Source of the DNA: an uncultured Bacteroidia bacterium
Lineage (GTDB): Bacteria; Bacteroidota; Bacteroidia; Bacteroidales; UBA932
Direction: 5' to 3'
Length of the DNA: 64,000 nucleotides
NCBI GenBank assembly: GCA_902766255.1
Contig: CACXCS010000049.1
Coordinates: forward strand, 27,666-91,665
Shown: positions 1 through 8,407 of the stretch, piece after piece
Position numbering within the stretch: position 1 is the first letter of the stretch
How the letters are laid out: each line of letters opens with the position of its first letter
Notes under the pieces: generated by a model
The model's database searches: none
Seen by the model: only the letters and a program-made list of their open reading frames with translations
Told to the model about the DNA's origin: nothing
Program-made: the position numbers and the translations under genes

Positions 1-103
1 CTAGCCTCGCTTCCGGCAATGTCGGAGAGTCGCTTTGTGCGGCATATCAGGTTGGAAAAGCCTTTGCAGATATGTGTGGACGGACGAACCGGCAAGGGCG
101 TCG

Positions 104-1144
104 TCAAGCTTTAGGGATGGACTGCTTGCGCTTCAGGTAGCGTTCCAGGGCGAGCTGTTGCATATCCCGTACTTCGTCCCTTTCGTCTACTATTTCGTTA
201 CCGAGTATGGTCTCGATAACATCCTCCAAGGTAAGGATGCCTTGGAATGCACCGTACTCATCGATAATTACGCTGATGGGCTCGTCTTTGGATATCATCT
301 CATCCCAGATGACGTCCAGGGTGGTTTCGTCCGTGAAGGATGCGATGTCGCGGCGTATGTCGCCCAGGGTCACGTCGAATTTGTCTTCCGCGATGAGCTG
401 GAGTGCCTCCATGCGCAGGATGTAGCCGGTGATGTATTCGTCGTTGTCGGCGTATACGGGGATGCGGCTGTGGTGGAGATAGCGTTTGTCCTTGTAGAAA
501 CGCTTGAGCGTCATGGACTCGGGGGCAATGGCGCAGACGACGCGTGGCGTCATGGCGTCGTAGGCTTTCATCTCGTCCAGGGAGATGATATTCTGGATGA
601 CTTCGTTTTCGTCCTCGTCTAGCTCTCCGGATTCTTCGGCCACATCGGCCATTGCGCTTACTTCCTCGCGTGATATGGTGGCGTCGCTGTCTTCGGGGGT
701 GATTCTTTTCTGCAGCCATTCAACGGCGATGACAATAGGGTAGAGGCAGAATATCAGCAGCTTGATTGTTCTGGCGGTAAAGCCCATGAGGCTTTTCCAG
801 CGGGCGGTGCCTATGTTTTTGGGTATGACCTCCGAAAATACGAGAATAAGTATCGTGGTAATCACGCTGACCAGGCCGAACCAGGCGCTTCCGAATACCA
901 GGGTGGCCTGACGGCCGACTCCGGCGGCGCCTATGGTGTTGGCTATGGTGTTGAGGGAGAGGATAGCGGCCAGCGGCCTTGAAGTGTCGGTTTTGTACTT
1001 CTTCATCAGGGCCGCCGGCTTGTATCCCTCTTCTTCCTTCATGGTTATGTATGAGATTGGTGTGCTCATCAACGTTGCCTCCAGCACGGAGCAGAGGAAG
1101 GAGATGAGCATCGCGCTCAGAAGGAAGACGAAAAGCAGGGCCAT
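104..1144 (-). CDS. CNNM/HlyC-like membrane protein, DUF21 plus CBS pair
   Basis: 346-residue inner-membrane protein of the CNNM/HlyC group, whose relatives are linked to Mg2+/Co2+ export. Hydrophobic segments lie at about residues 1-24, 60-80, 88-110 and 121-145 and form the DUF21 membrane domain. A cytosolic CBS pair follows at about 200-330 and contains the typical motif LEDVIETILGNEIVDE. The protein stops soon after the second CBS domain, so the C-terminal CorC_HlyC domain found in roughly 430-residue relatives is absent; shorter forms like this are common in Bacteroidota. It lies 14 bp downstream of recA on the same strand and may be co-transcribed with it. The family call is firm; the transported ion is not shown by the sequence. 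Confidence 0.88.
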   Translation of the reverse strand: MALLFVFLLSAMLISFLCSVLEATLMSTPISYITMKEEEGYKPAALMKKYKTDTSRPLAAILSLNTIANTIGAAGVGRQATLVFGSAWFGLVSVITTILILVFSEVIPKNIGTARWKSLMGFTARTIKLLIFCLYPIVIAVEWLQKRITPEDSDATISREEVSAMADVAEESGELDEDENEVIQNIISLDEMKAYDAMTPRVVCAIAPESMTLKRFYKDKRYLHHSRIPVYADNDEYITGYILRMEALQLIAEDKFDVTLGDIRRDIASFTDETTLDVIWDEMISKDEPISVIIDEYGAFQGILTLEDVIETILGNEIVDERDEVRDMQQLALERYLKRKQSIPKA

Positions 1145-1158
1145 AAAAGCTGTGCAGA

Positions 1159-2187
1159 TCAGTCTTTTACAGTGGCGAGCTGCTCACGGACCCGGGCTTC
1201 GATTTCGTCACAGAGCTCGGGGTTGTCGCGGAGGAGCTGCTTGACCGAGGCGAGACCCTGTGCGAGTTTCTCGCCGCCGTAGCTGAACCATGAGCCGCTC
1301 TTGTGGATGATGTCCAGCTCGATGGCCAGGTCGGCTATTTCGGCTACATGGCTGATGCCCTCGCCGTAAACAATGTCGAATTCAGCCTTCTTGAAGGGCG
1401 GGGCCATTTTGTTTTTGACGACTTTGACGCGGGTACGGTTGCCGGTGGCCTCGTCACCGTCTTTGAGCTGGGTGATTCGGCGTACGTCGATACGTACGGA
1501 AGCGTAGAACTTGAGTGCATTGCCGCCGGTGGTGGTTTCAGGGTTGCCGAACATGATGCCGATCTTCTCGCGGAGTTGGTTGATGAAAATGCAGCAGGTG
1601 TTGGTCTTTGAAATGTTGGCGGTGAGTTTGCGGAGAGCCTGGCTCATGAGGCGGGCCTGGAGGCCGACTTTGTTGTCGCCCATCTCCCCTTCGATCTCGG
1701 CCTTGGGGGTCAGGGCCGCCACGGAGTCGATTACGACTATGTCGATGGCGCCGCTGCGGATGAGGTTGTCAGCGATCTCGAGGGCCTGTTCACCGTTGTC
1801 GGGCTGGCTGATGAGGAGGGTTTCCAGATTGACGCCGAGAGCCTGGGCATAACTGCGGTCAAATGCGTGCTCTGCATCTATCATGGCTGCGATTCCGCCC
1901 ATCTTCTGGGCCTCTGCGATTGCGTGGATGGCAAGAGTGGTCTTGCCGCTGGATTCCGGGCCGTAGATTTCGATTATGCGGCCGCGGGGGTAACCACCAA
2001 TGCCCAGTGCGTGGTCGAGGGCAACGGAGCCGCTCGGTATTACCTGGACATCCCATTGTGGCTGATCTCCCAGCTTCATAATCGTTCCTTTCCCGAAATC
2101 TTTCTCGATCTTGTCGATCGTGGCCTGCAATGCCTTGAGTTTGGCGGCATTGACGTCGGTGGCCTGTGTTTCAATTTCTTTAGCCAT
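1159..2187 (-). CDS. recA: RecA recombinase
   Basis: 342 residues, normal length for RecA, the ATP-dependent strand-exchange protein that also triggers LexA-type self-cleavage. Walker [10 protein letters not shown] is at residues 76-84 and the catalytic Glu lies in DAEHAFD at about 106. The loop L2 region ([19 protein letters not shown]) is intact. It is divergent from rlmN across a 60-bp promoter region. Its regulator recX is encoded 3.5 kb away on the other strand. The ATG at 2187 matches the family N-terminus. Confidence 0.98.
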   Translation of the reverse strand: MAKEIETQATDVNAAKLKALQATIDKIEKDFGKGTIMKLGDQPQWDVQVIPSGSVALDHALGIGGYPRGRIIEIYGPESSGKTTLAIHAIAEAQKMGGIAAMIDAEHAFDRSYAQALGVNLETLLISQPDNGEQALEIADNLIRSGAIDIVVIDSVAALTPKAEIEGEMGDNKVGLQARLMSQALRKLTANISKTNTCCIFINQLREKIGIMFGNPETTTGGNALKFYASVRIDVRRITQLKDGDEATGNRTRVKVVKNKMAPPFKKAEFDIVYGEGISHVAEIADLAIELDIIHKSGSWFSYGGEKLAQGLASVKQLLRDNPELCDEIEARVREQLATVKD

Positions 2188-2214
2188 AACGTGTGGTTTT
2201 AATATTTTGAATTA

Positions 2215-2222
2215 CAAATATA
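2215..2222 (-). promoter_or_regulatory. Promoter -7 box of recA
   Basis: TATATTTG on the minus strand fits the Bacteroidota -7 consensus TAnnTTTG. It lies 27 nt upstream of the recA ATG, giving a leader of roughly 20 nt. The box is back to back with the rlmN box, 13 bp away. No clear -33 TTG is seen at the right distance. Confidence 0.65.
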
Positions 2223-2235
2223 AGAGAAAAATCCT

Positions 2236-2243
2236 TATTTTTG
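2236..2243 (+). promoter_or_regulatory. Promoter -7 box of rlmN
   Basis: TATTTTTG matches TAnnTTTG and ends 4 nt before the GTG start of rlmN. Transcription would therefore begin at or next to the start codon (leaderless). The -33 element is not convincing; the nearest TTTG is 26 nt upstream. Confidence 0.6.
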
Positions 2244-2247
2244 TAAT

Positions 2248-3258
2248 GTGAAAACAAAGTTGCTCGGAAAAAGTCCGGACGAGCTGGTCGCAGCGGTCTC
2301 CGCCTGCGGGCTGAAGCCTTTTGTGGGGCGGCAGCTCGCAGACTGGCTCTATGCCAAAAAGGCCGTGGACTGGTCCAGAATGGGCAATATCTCCAAAGCG
2401 GCCAAAGCCAGGCTTCAGCAGGATTTCGAACTTGGTACGGCGCCGCCCGTCGGTTCCGCCGTGTCCTCTGACGGTACTGCCAAGTATCTTTTCAAGGCCG
2501 GCGACGGTCGTTATATCGAGTCGGTAGTCATACCCGATGAGGACCGCAAAACCCTTTGTGTCAGTTCTCAGGCCGGTTGCCGTATGGGCTGCAAGTTCTG
2601 CATGACCGGCAGGCAGGGATGGCATGGTAACCTTGATACTGCGGAGATTCTCAACCAGTTTGTCAGTATTCCCGAAGCATCTGAGCTCACCAATGCCGTC
2701 TTCATGGGTATGGGAGAGCCGCTTGACAATTACGACTCGGTCAGCAGGGCAATCGAAATACTGACTGCCCCGGATGGCTTTGGCTGGAGTCCCAAACGCA
2801 TCACTCTCAGCACTATAGGCGTATTGCCTGTGCTGAAACGTTTTATGGATGAGCATCGCTGTCACCTTGCGGTGAGCCTGCATAATCCCTTTCCTGAGGA
2901 GCGCCTTTCCATGATGCCCGGGCAGAAGGCATGGCCCCTTGAGGAAGTGGTGAAACTGATCCGGCAGTACGATTTCAGCGGACAGCGCCGGGTGAGCTTC
3001 GAATACACTATGTTTGCCGGATGGAACGATGACAAGCGCCATGCGGATGCCCTGATACGCCTTCTCGGAGGCCTTGAGTGCCGCGTGAATCTCATCCGTT
3101 TCCACAAGATTCCCGATTTTCCGTACGAGTGTGCGCCTGCTCTGCGGATGGAAGAATTCAAGAACCGTCTTAACAATCACGGAGTAGTATGTACGATAAG
3201 AGCTTCAAGGGGCGAGGATATACTCGCGGCCTGTGGAATGCTTGCCGGACAGCGCTAG
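2248..3258 (+). CDS. rlmN: 23S rRNA (adenine2503-C2) methyltransferase RlmN
   Basis: Radical-SAM enzyme of 336 residues that methylates A2503 of 23S rRNA and, in the family, A37 of some tRNAs. The 4Fe-4S motif CRMGCKFC supplies Cys111, 115 and 118. The C-terminal catalytic Cys of the motif DILAACGML is residue 329. The start is GTG at 2248: the overlapping ATG at 2246 is followed at once by a stop, and the protein from GTG begins exactly where family members begin (MKTKLLGKS). The last 70 nt, including the codon for Cys329, overlap the start of the next gene. Confidence 0.96.
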   Translation: MKTKLLGKSPDELVAAVSACGLKPFVGRQLADWLYAKKAVDWSRMGNISKAAKARLQQDFELGTAPPVGSAVSSDGTAKYLFKAGDGRYIESVVIPDEDRKTLCVSSQAGCRMGCKFCMTGRQGWHGNLDTAEILNQFVSIPEASELTNAVFMGMGEPLDNYDSVSRAIEILTAPDGFGWSPKRITLSTIGVLPVLKRFMDEHRCHLAVSLHNPFPEERLSMMPGQKAWPLEEVVKLIRQYDFSGQRRVSFEYTMFAGWNDDKRHADALIRLLGGLECRVNLIRFHKIPDFPYECAPALRMEEFKNRLNNHGVVCTIRASRGEDILAACGMLAGQR

Positions 3259-5678
3259 CGTTCATTGCAACAGTTCTTACAGCCGTACCGGCACTTGGAC
3301 AGGAGTATCCCAACGGCCTGTCCATTGATAGCGTGGACCCGGCTGCCGACGCCGTCATCATTTCCAAGATGCGCAGCCGCATGGACTCCATCCATATCAA
3401 GGAGCACCGGCCAGCCGTGGCCCTGGTACTCAGCGGAGGTGGAGCCAAAGGTGCAGCGCACGTCGGCGTGCTGCGTTACCTGGAGGAGGAGGGCATCCCG
3501 ATCGACATGGTCTGCGGTACCAGTATCGGAGGTCTTGTGGGTGGCATGGTCGGCCTGGGTTACAATTCTGAGTTCATGGACTCCCTGTTCCGTCATCAGG
3601 ACTGGAGCCGCATGCTTACCGACAAGATTGACAGGTCGTATCTATCCTATTCGCGGAAGCGATACAGGGAGACATATTCACTTGCCATTCCTTTCCATTA
3701 TTCGAAGAAGGATTTCCAGTCCCGCATCGATGACCAGATATTGTATGTGGACGGTGGAAATCACACGGTTTTCGGGGAGAACAATCTGGCCAGTTCACTG
3801 CCTTCCGGCTATGTTTACGGCTTCAATATCAATAACTTGCTTTCCAGCGTGTCGGTAGGCTACCAGGACCCTATGTCCTTCGCCGACCTGCCAATACCAT
3901 ACTTCTGCGTGGCGGCGGACATGGTGAGTCTGAAGGCCAAGAACTGGTCGTCCGGCTCTCTAAAGGATGCTATGCGCTCCACGATGAGCATCCCCGGCCT
4001 CTTCAAGCCGGTACGTTACAGGGGAACCATTCTTGTCGACGGCGGAACCCGCAACAATTTCCCGGTTGACCTTGCCAGGGCGATGGGAGCGGATATAGTC
4101 ATAGGCGTGGACCTGTCAGACAAGAATCTGACGTATTCGCAGGTAAACAATTTGGGCGACATTCTGATGCAGTTTATCGACATGCTCGGCAAAACCACCT
4201 TCGACAAGAATGTAGGTGAGGCCGACGTGTTTATAAAACCTGCGATTTCAGAGTACAATATGCTCAGTTTCAATGCCGAAGCTATAGATATCATGATTGA
4301 CAGGGGTTACGCCGCCGCGCGCCTGAAGGCGGAGGAGATTGCAGAGGTCAAGGGTCTGACCAAGGACTCCCATACCAAGCTCCAGTCACATCGCGCAGTT
4401 GACATCGGCCGTACTCCTATACCGATTTATTCTATTGAATTCAAGGGCCTTTCGAATTCCGAGTCCCGATTGCTTCACCGCAAGATCAAGCTAAAGGCCG
4501 GAGACAAAGTAACCAAGAAGGATATGGAACATGTGATGTCGTTGATCGAGGCTACAGGATGTTTCTCGTCGGTTTCGTACGATATACTCGGGCACGAGGC
4601 GCCGTACAGGCTTGTCATCAACTGTGCAAAAGGTCCCCGTCACCAGTTCGGGATGGGCGTCCGCCTTGATAATGAAGAATGGCCGTCGTTTATATTCAAC
4701 GTCGGGCTCAATGCCCATAAACTTAGCGGGGCCAAACTGGACCTCGACGCCAAGATAGGCCGCAGCCAGAAGCTTTCCGTCCGTTCTGCGCTTGATATCG
4801 CCTGGCTTCCCACAATTAATCTGGACGCCAGCATAAGGAACGTTTCATCTACCTTGATCACCGACTTGAGCACTGTCGGCGATGAGGCCCGATGGTGGGG
4901 GCATGCTGAGCGCCTGTACCTGTCAAACATCAAGTGGACAAGCATGGACTTTAAAGTGGGAGCTCAGTTCAGGCAGTATTTCCTGCCTTATGGCACTACT
5001 TATGGAGCCTCAATCTATTCAATGGACTATCTGCTTACCAGGGGTGGCTATCTTGGCTTTTTCGGTGACGGTACCGTCTATACCTACGACCGCTATAATT
5101 ATCCTTCCAAGGGTGTGAACCTTACCTTCGGTTATGACTATGATTTCATAAAGATCAAGCACGATAATTTCACTCCTCTGCATACTGCCTACCTCAATTT
5201 TGCCACCGTGCTGCCGCTCGGTAAGCATCTGGCGCTGGTGCCGGACATGCATTTCAGGGCTCTCCTTGGAAGCCCTGAAAAGCCGGGACATGAAAAATCT
5301 CCCGATCCTACATATTCCTACGCCCATCAGAACTATGTCGGCGGTGTGCTGGCTGACCGTTACATCGACGGCCAGATTCCGTTCATCGGCTTCGGCAATG
5401 TTTATCAGGCGGCTCCTTATGTGGCATCACTCAACCTCGGCTTGAGGGTGCAGTTCGGCAAGAATGTATTTGTTACTGCTACCGGAGGTTACTTCCGCGA
5501 GGAAGAAACCATTGCCGGTATCGTCGATACTTTCCTTCCCACTCTTTGGGGTGCCGGTTTCGAGATTGGTATCAATACCGCTATAGGGCCTGTCAAGTTG
5601 CTGACCAACTGGTCGGACCGCTTCCACGATTGGAAGCGTGATGTTGGCCTCTATATATCTTTTGGGTACGATTTCTAA
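3189..5678 (+). CDS. Patatin-like phospholipase fused to Omp85-type barrel
   Basis: 829 residues with three parts. A Sec signal peptide covers about 1-37 and is predicted to be cut before Gln38. A patatin domain runs from about 76 to 390 with oxyanion motif GGGAKG (83-88), nucleophile motif GTSIG (Ser112) and DGG (about 283), so the Ser-Asp dyad is intact. A POTRA-like segment (about 410-480) and a 16-stranded-barrel-like C-terminus end in Phe. This is the PlpD/type Vd arrangement, so the protein should sit in the outer membrane and either display or release a lipase. The start lies inside rlmN because no later start keeps the signal peptide. Confidence 0.9.
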   Translation: MYDKSFKGRGYTRGLWNACRTALAFIATVLTAVPALGQEYPNGLSIDSVDPAADAVIISKMRSRMDSIHIKEHRPAVALVLSGGGAKGAAHVGVLRYLEEEGIPIDMVCGTSIGGLVGGMVGLGYNSEFMDSLFRHQDWSRMLTDKIDRSYLSYSRKRYRETYSLAIPFHYSKKDFQSRIDDQILYVDGGNHTVFGENNLASSLPSGYVYGFNINNLLSSVSVGYQDPMSFADLPIPYFCVAADMVSLKAKNWSSGSLKDAMRSTMSIPGLFKPVRYRGTILVDGGTRNNFPVDLARAMGADIVIGVDLSDKNLTYSQVNNLGDILMQFIDMLGKTTFDKNVGEADVFIKPAISEYNMLSFNAEAIDIMIDRGYAAARLKAEEIAEVKGLTKDSHTKLQSHRAVDIGRTPIPIYSIEFKGLSNSESRLLHRKIKLKAGDKVTKKDMEHVMSLIEATGCFSSVSYDILGHEAPYRLVINCAKGPRHQFGMGVRLDNEEWPSFIFNVGLNAHKLSGAKLDLDAKIGRSQKLSVRSALDIAWLPTINLDASIRNVSSTLITDLSTVGDEARWWGHAERLYLSNIKWTSMDFKVGAQFRQYFLPYGTTYGASIYSMDYLLTRGGYLGFFGDGTVYTYDRYNYPSKGVNLTFGYDYDFIKIKHDNFTPLHTAYLNFATVLPLGKHLALVPDMHFRALLGSPEKPGHEKSPDPTYSYAHQNYVGGVLADRYIDGQIPFIGFGNVYQAAPYVASLNLGLRVQFGKNVFVTATGGYFREEETIAGIVDTFLPTLWGAGFEIGINTAIGPVKLLTNWSDRFHDWKRDVGLYISFGYDF

Positions 5679-5679
5679 A

Positions 5680-6132
5680 ATGGACGAAGGGCTCAGGAAG
5701 GTGCTGGACCGCCTGGAGACAATGTGCTCCAAACGGGAATACTGCAGGAAGGATATCCTTGCCAAGGCTTTGAAGTTGGTGGAAGGGGATCAGTCCGCAG
5801 CGGGGGAGTTGCTTGACTCTCTTGTGGAGAACCGTTACGTTGATGACGGTCGTTACGCCGGAGCCTTCGCCCGGGAAAAGGCCCAGTTGGATGGATGGGG
5901 CCCGTTGAAGATACGTTACGCCCTCAGGGCCAAGGGCATAGAGCCTGCACTTATCGACGATGCCCTTGGCACCATCGATTCCGAAGTGTCTGTCCAGCGG
6001 CTTGACAAGCTGCTCCAGGCCAAGGCCCGCAGCCTTGAGGGTGATCCTCAAAAGAAACTGAAACTTATTAAATTTGCGCTTTCGCGCGGATACGAATATG
6101 ACCAAGTCAGAGACTATATATCTTTATACTGA
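5680..6132 (+). CDS. recX: Regulatory protein RecX
   Basis: 150-residue helical RecX-family protein, which binds RecA filaments and limits or modulates their activity. The tandem three-helix repeats and typical pieces such as YVDDGRYAGAFAREKA and GPLKIRYALRAKGI are present. I chose the ATG at 5680, one base after the stop of the patatin gene; the earlier in-frame ATG at 5638 would add residues encoded inside that gene. The end overlaps rnhA by 35 nt. recX is not adjacent to recA but lies in the same region, on the opposite strand. Confidence 0.9.
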   Translation: MDEGLRKVLDRLETMCSKREYCRKDILAKALKLVEGDQSAAGELLDSLVENRYVDDGRYAGAFAREKAQLDGWGPLKIRYALRAKGIEPALIDDALGTIDSEVSVQRLDKLLQAKARSLEGDPQKKLKLIKFALSRGYEYDQVRDYISLY

Positions 6133-6559
6133 CGGGGCGGCCAGCGGTAATCCGGGTCCTGGTGGCTGGGGGGTCGTGCTCTGTTGCGGGTCTCTGCGCA
6201 AAGAAATGAGCGGGGGCTATGCCCTTACCACCAATAACCGGATGGAATTGTTGGCGGTTATCAAGGGACTGGAGGCAATACGCTGGAAGGATGCTGCGGT
6301 CGAGGTATGGAGCGATTCCCAGTATGTGGTAAATACCATAACACAAGGCTGGAAACGCAAGAAGAACGCCGATCTGTGGGCACGGTACGATGCCGTGGCT
6401 TCCGGCTTCCGACTGCAGTTCCATTGGCTCAGGGGACATGCGGGACATCCCGAGAACGAGCGATGCGACCGGCTTGCCGTCGCTGCATATTCTATGCCCG
6501 GCCTGCCCGCCGATGAAGGATACGTCCAGAATAATTCAGATAGTTTATTTGAACCTTAA
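6098..6559 (+). CDS. rnhA: Ribonuclease HI
   Basis: 153-residue RNase HI, which cuts the RNA strand of RNA-DNA hybrids using two metal ions. All four acidic residues are visible: Asp in YTDGAASGNPGPGG, Glu in NRMELLAVIKGLE, Asp in WSDSQYVV and Asp in NERCDRLA. The flexible His loop (GHAGHPEN) is present. The start is the ATG at 6098 inside the end of recX; the upstream in-frame ATG at 6074 adds eight residues with no family match. Translation is probably coupled to recX. Confidence 0.95.
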   Translation: MTKSETIYLYTDGAASGNPGPGGWGVVLCCGSLRKEMSGGYALTTNNRMELLAVIKGLEAIRWKDAAVEVWSDSQYVVNTITQGWKRKKNADLWARYDAVASGFRLQFHWLRGHAGHPENERCDRLAVAAYSMPGLPADEGYVQNNSDSLFEP

Positions 6560-6560
6560 T

Positions 6561-7652
6561 ATGCAAAAGAAGAAACCAATTGTAGGAATAACCCAAGGTG
6601 ACTCGAACGGTATAGGTTACGAGGTCATCATCAAGGCAATATCAGACCCCAGGGTACTGGAATTCTTTACCCCGGTGGTTTACGGCTCGTCCAAGCTCTT
6701 CGGCTTTTACCGCAAGACCATTCCTGAGATCGAGCAGCTGGATACAAACGTAATCACCTCTGCAGCCGACGCCAAACCAAAGCGGATCAATATTCTTAAC
6801 TGTCTGCCCGACAATGTGTACGCAGAGCCGGGCCAGGCAACCCCGGAATCTGCCAGCGCGGCAATAACATCCCTGGCCAAAGCCGTTGAGGACATTAAGG
6901 CCGGACTTATAGATGTGCTGGTCACCGGTCCGATCAACAAAAAGGCCATGTCGGGGCAGGGCTTCGGTTTCCCCGGCCATACTGAGTATCTGCAGCAGCA
7001 GTTCGGTGTGAGCGACGTTACAATGCTCATGACCAGCCATAGGTTGCGCCTGGGAGTGGTAACTGGTCATATCCCCTTGAAGGACGTCACGAGTTCTATA
7101 TCTAAAGAAAAGATACTCAGTAAATTACGTTTGATGAACAAGTCTCTCAAAGAGGACTTCTGCATAGATCAGCCTCGTATTGCCGTGCTGAGTCTCAATC
7201 CCCACAGCGGTGACGGCGGCCTGCTCGGCACTGAGGAACAGGATATCATCATTCCTGCAGTAGCAGAGGCTACCGCCGAGGGTATACTGGCTTTCGGCCC
7301 ATTCTCGCCGGACGGCTTTTTCGGCCTGGGGCACTACGAGCGCTTCGATGCCACTCTTGCCATGTATCACGACCAGGGACTGGCCCCTTTCAAGGCACTC
7401 TCTTTCGAGGACGGTGTGAACTACACCGCAGGCCTCCCTATAGTCAGGACTTCCCCCGACCATGGTACTGCCTATGATATGGCAGGCCGTGACGAGGCGG
7501 ATCCTCATTCCATGCGTTCTGCAATCTTCACGGCTATTGACATCCTCAATGCAAAGGCGGAATATGCCGCCCTTCAGGAGGGAAAGATGGAAGAAAGGCA
7601 CCTGGAAGGCTCCGAACGCAGGGAGCGTCCCGGAAGGCCCCAGATAGCCTGA
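6561..7652 (+). CDS. pdxA: 4-hydroxythreonine-4-phosphate dehydrogenase PdxA
   Basis: 364 residues. PdxA oxidises 4-phosphooxy-threonine in the DXP-dependent route to pyridoxal phosphate, using NAD and a divalent metal. Metal-binding His residues lie in FPGHTEYL, LNPHSGDGG and YHDQGLAPFKAL; the closing motif RTSPDHGTAYDMAG is intact. The start is the ATG at 6561, one base after rnhA; a longer frame to 6390 merely overlaps rnhA. A sequence one base off the -7 consensus (TTTATTTG, 6544-6551) precedes it, so it may also have its own promoter. Confidence 0.95.
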   Translation: MQKKKPIVGITQGDSNGIGYEVIIKAISDPRVLEFFTPVVYGSSKLFGFYRKTIPEIEQLDTNVITSAADAKPKRINILNCLPDNVYAEPGQATPESASAAITSLAKAVEDIKAGLIDVLVTGPINKKAMSGQGFGFPGHTEYLQQQFGVSDVTMLMTSHRLRLGVVTGHIPLKDVTSSISKEKILSKLRLMNKSLKEDFCIDQPRIAVLSLNPHSGDGGLLGTEEQDIIIPAVAEATAEGILAFGPFSPDGFFGLGHYERFDATLAMYHDQGLAPFKALSFEDGVNYTAGLPIVRTSPDHGTAYDMAGRDEADPHSMRSAIFTAIDILNAKAEYAALQEGKMEERHLEGSERRERPGRPQIA

Positions 7653-7655
7653 TCC

Positions 7656-8402
7656 ATGAAGCGCCTGCTGCTGGTTATACTGTGCCTGCTGCCGGTTTTT
7701 CCGGCAGGGGCCCAGTATTCCGGCAACTTCAAGGCCGGGCAGATTATTGCCCCCGTCCTGCTTACTGGTGCCGGTCTCGGGTTCCATTACTTTGGACACG
7801 ATGCTGTAGAGGTGCCCTTGCGGGACTATGTCCAGCTGGAATTGCGGCGGGACGCCCCTTTTTATGACATAGGCTCTTATGTGCAGTATGCCCCTTCTTT
7901 TATGCATCTAGGGCTGGGGCTGGCCGGCGCGAGATCCCGCCATGCTTTTGTGGACAGAGCGATCGAGTCGTCGATCGCCCATCTTTCCACCCTTGCTTTG
8001 AGCCGCATCCCCAAGCTGCTGTTCCATTCGCTCAGGCCTGACGGAGGCGATTACAAATCCTTCCCTTCAGGGCATACAACTCTAGCTTTTACTGGTGCTG
8101 AGTTGGTGGGTATGGATTATGGAGCAGGCTGGGCATCAGGGGCTTACGCGATGGCGATATTTGCAGGAGTGGACAGGATATACGGAAACCGGCACTGGAT
8201 AGGGGACATTCTTGCCGGGGCGGGACTGGGCATTCTGTCCGCACATATAGGCGGATGGCTGCTTGAGCCCGTCAAGAACTTGTTCGGTATCCCCGACGTT
8301 TCGTGGGACGGCTTTGGAAGCAAGCGCGTACAGCTTTCATTCGCTCCGCTGGCCGATCCTTCCACCCAAACTTACATCGCATCGTTCGGCCTCGTATTCT
8401 AA
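7656..8402 (+). CDS. PAP2-family membrane phosphatase
   Basis: 248 residues with a Sec signal (about 1-19, Gln20 as predicted +1). The PAP2 acid-phosphatase signature is complete: motif 1 KLLFHSLRP (120-128), motif 2 FPSGH (136-140) and motif 3 RIYGNRHWIGD (174-184), which contains the nucleophilic His. Such enzymes dephosphorylate phosphatidic acid, undecaprenyl diphosphate or lipid A at the periplasmic face; the substrate here is unknown. It begins 3 bp after pdxA and converges with the M64 peptidase gene, with only 5 bp between the stops. Confidence 0.88.
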   Translation: MKRLLLVILCLLPVFPAGAQYSGNFKAGQIIAPVLLTGAGLGFHYFGHDAVEVPLRDYVQLELRRDAPFYDIGSYVQYAPSFMHLGLGLAGARSRHAFVDRAIESSIAHLSTLALSRIPKLLFHSLRPDGGDYKSFPSGHTTLAFTGAELVGMDYGAGWASGAYAMAIFAGVDRIYGNRHWIGDILAGAGLGILSAHIGGWLLEPVKNLFGIPDVSWDGFGSKRVQLSFAPLADPSTQTYIASFGLVF

Positions 8403-8407
8403 CGTTT

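Noticed and set aside
35-622. 195-codon plus-strand frame at the window start
   Set aside because: Antisense to the CNNM/HlyC-like gene. Bases 1-103 show only a short minus-strand frame ending at the window edge, too little to call.
2212-3180. 322-codon minus-strand frame opposite rlmN
   Set aside because: Shadow of rlmN and crosses the recA/rlmN promoter region.
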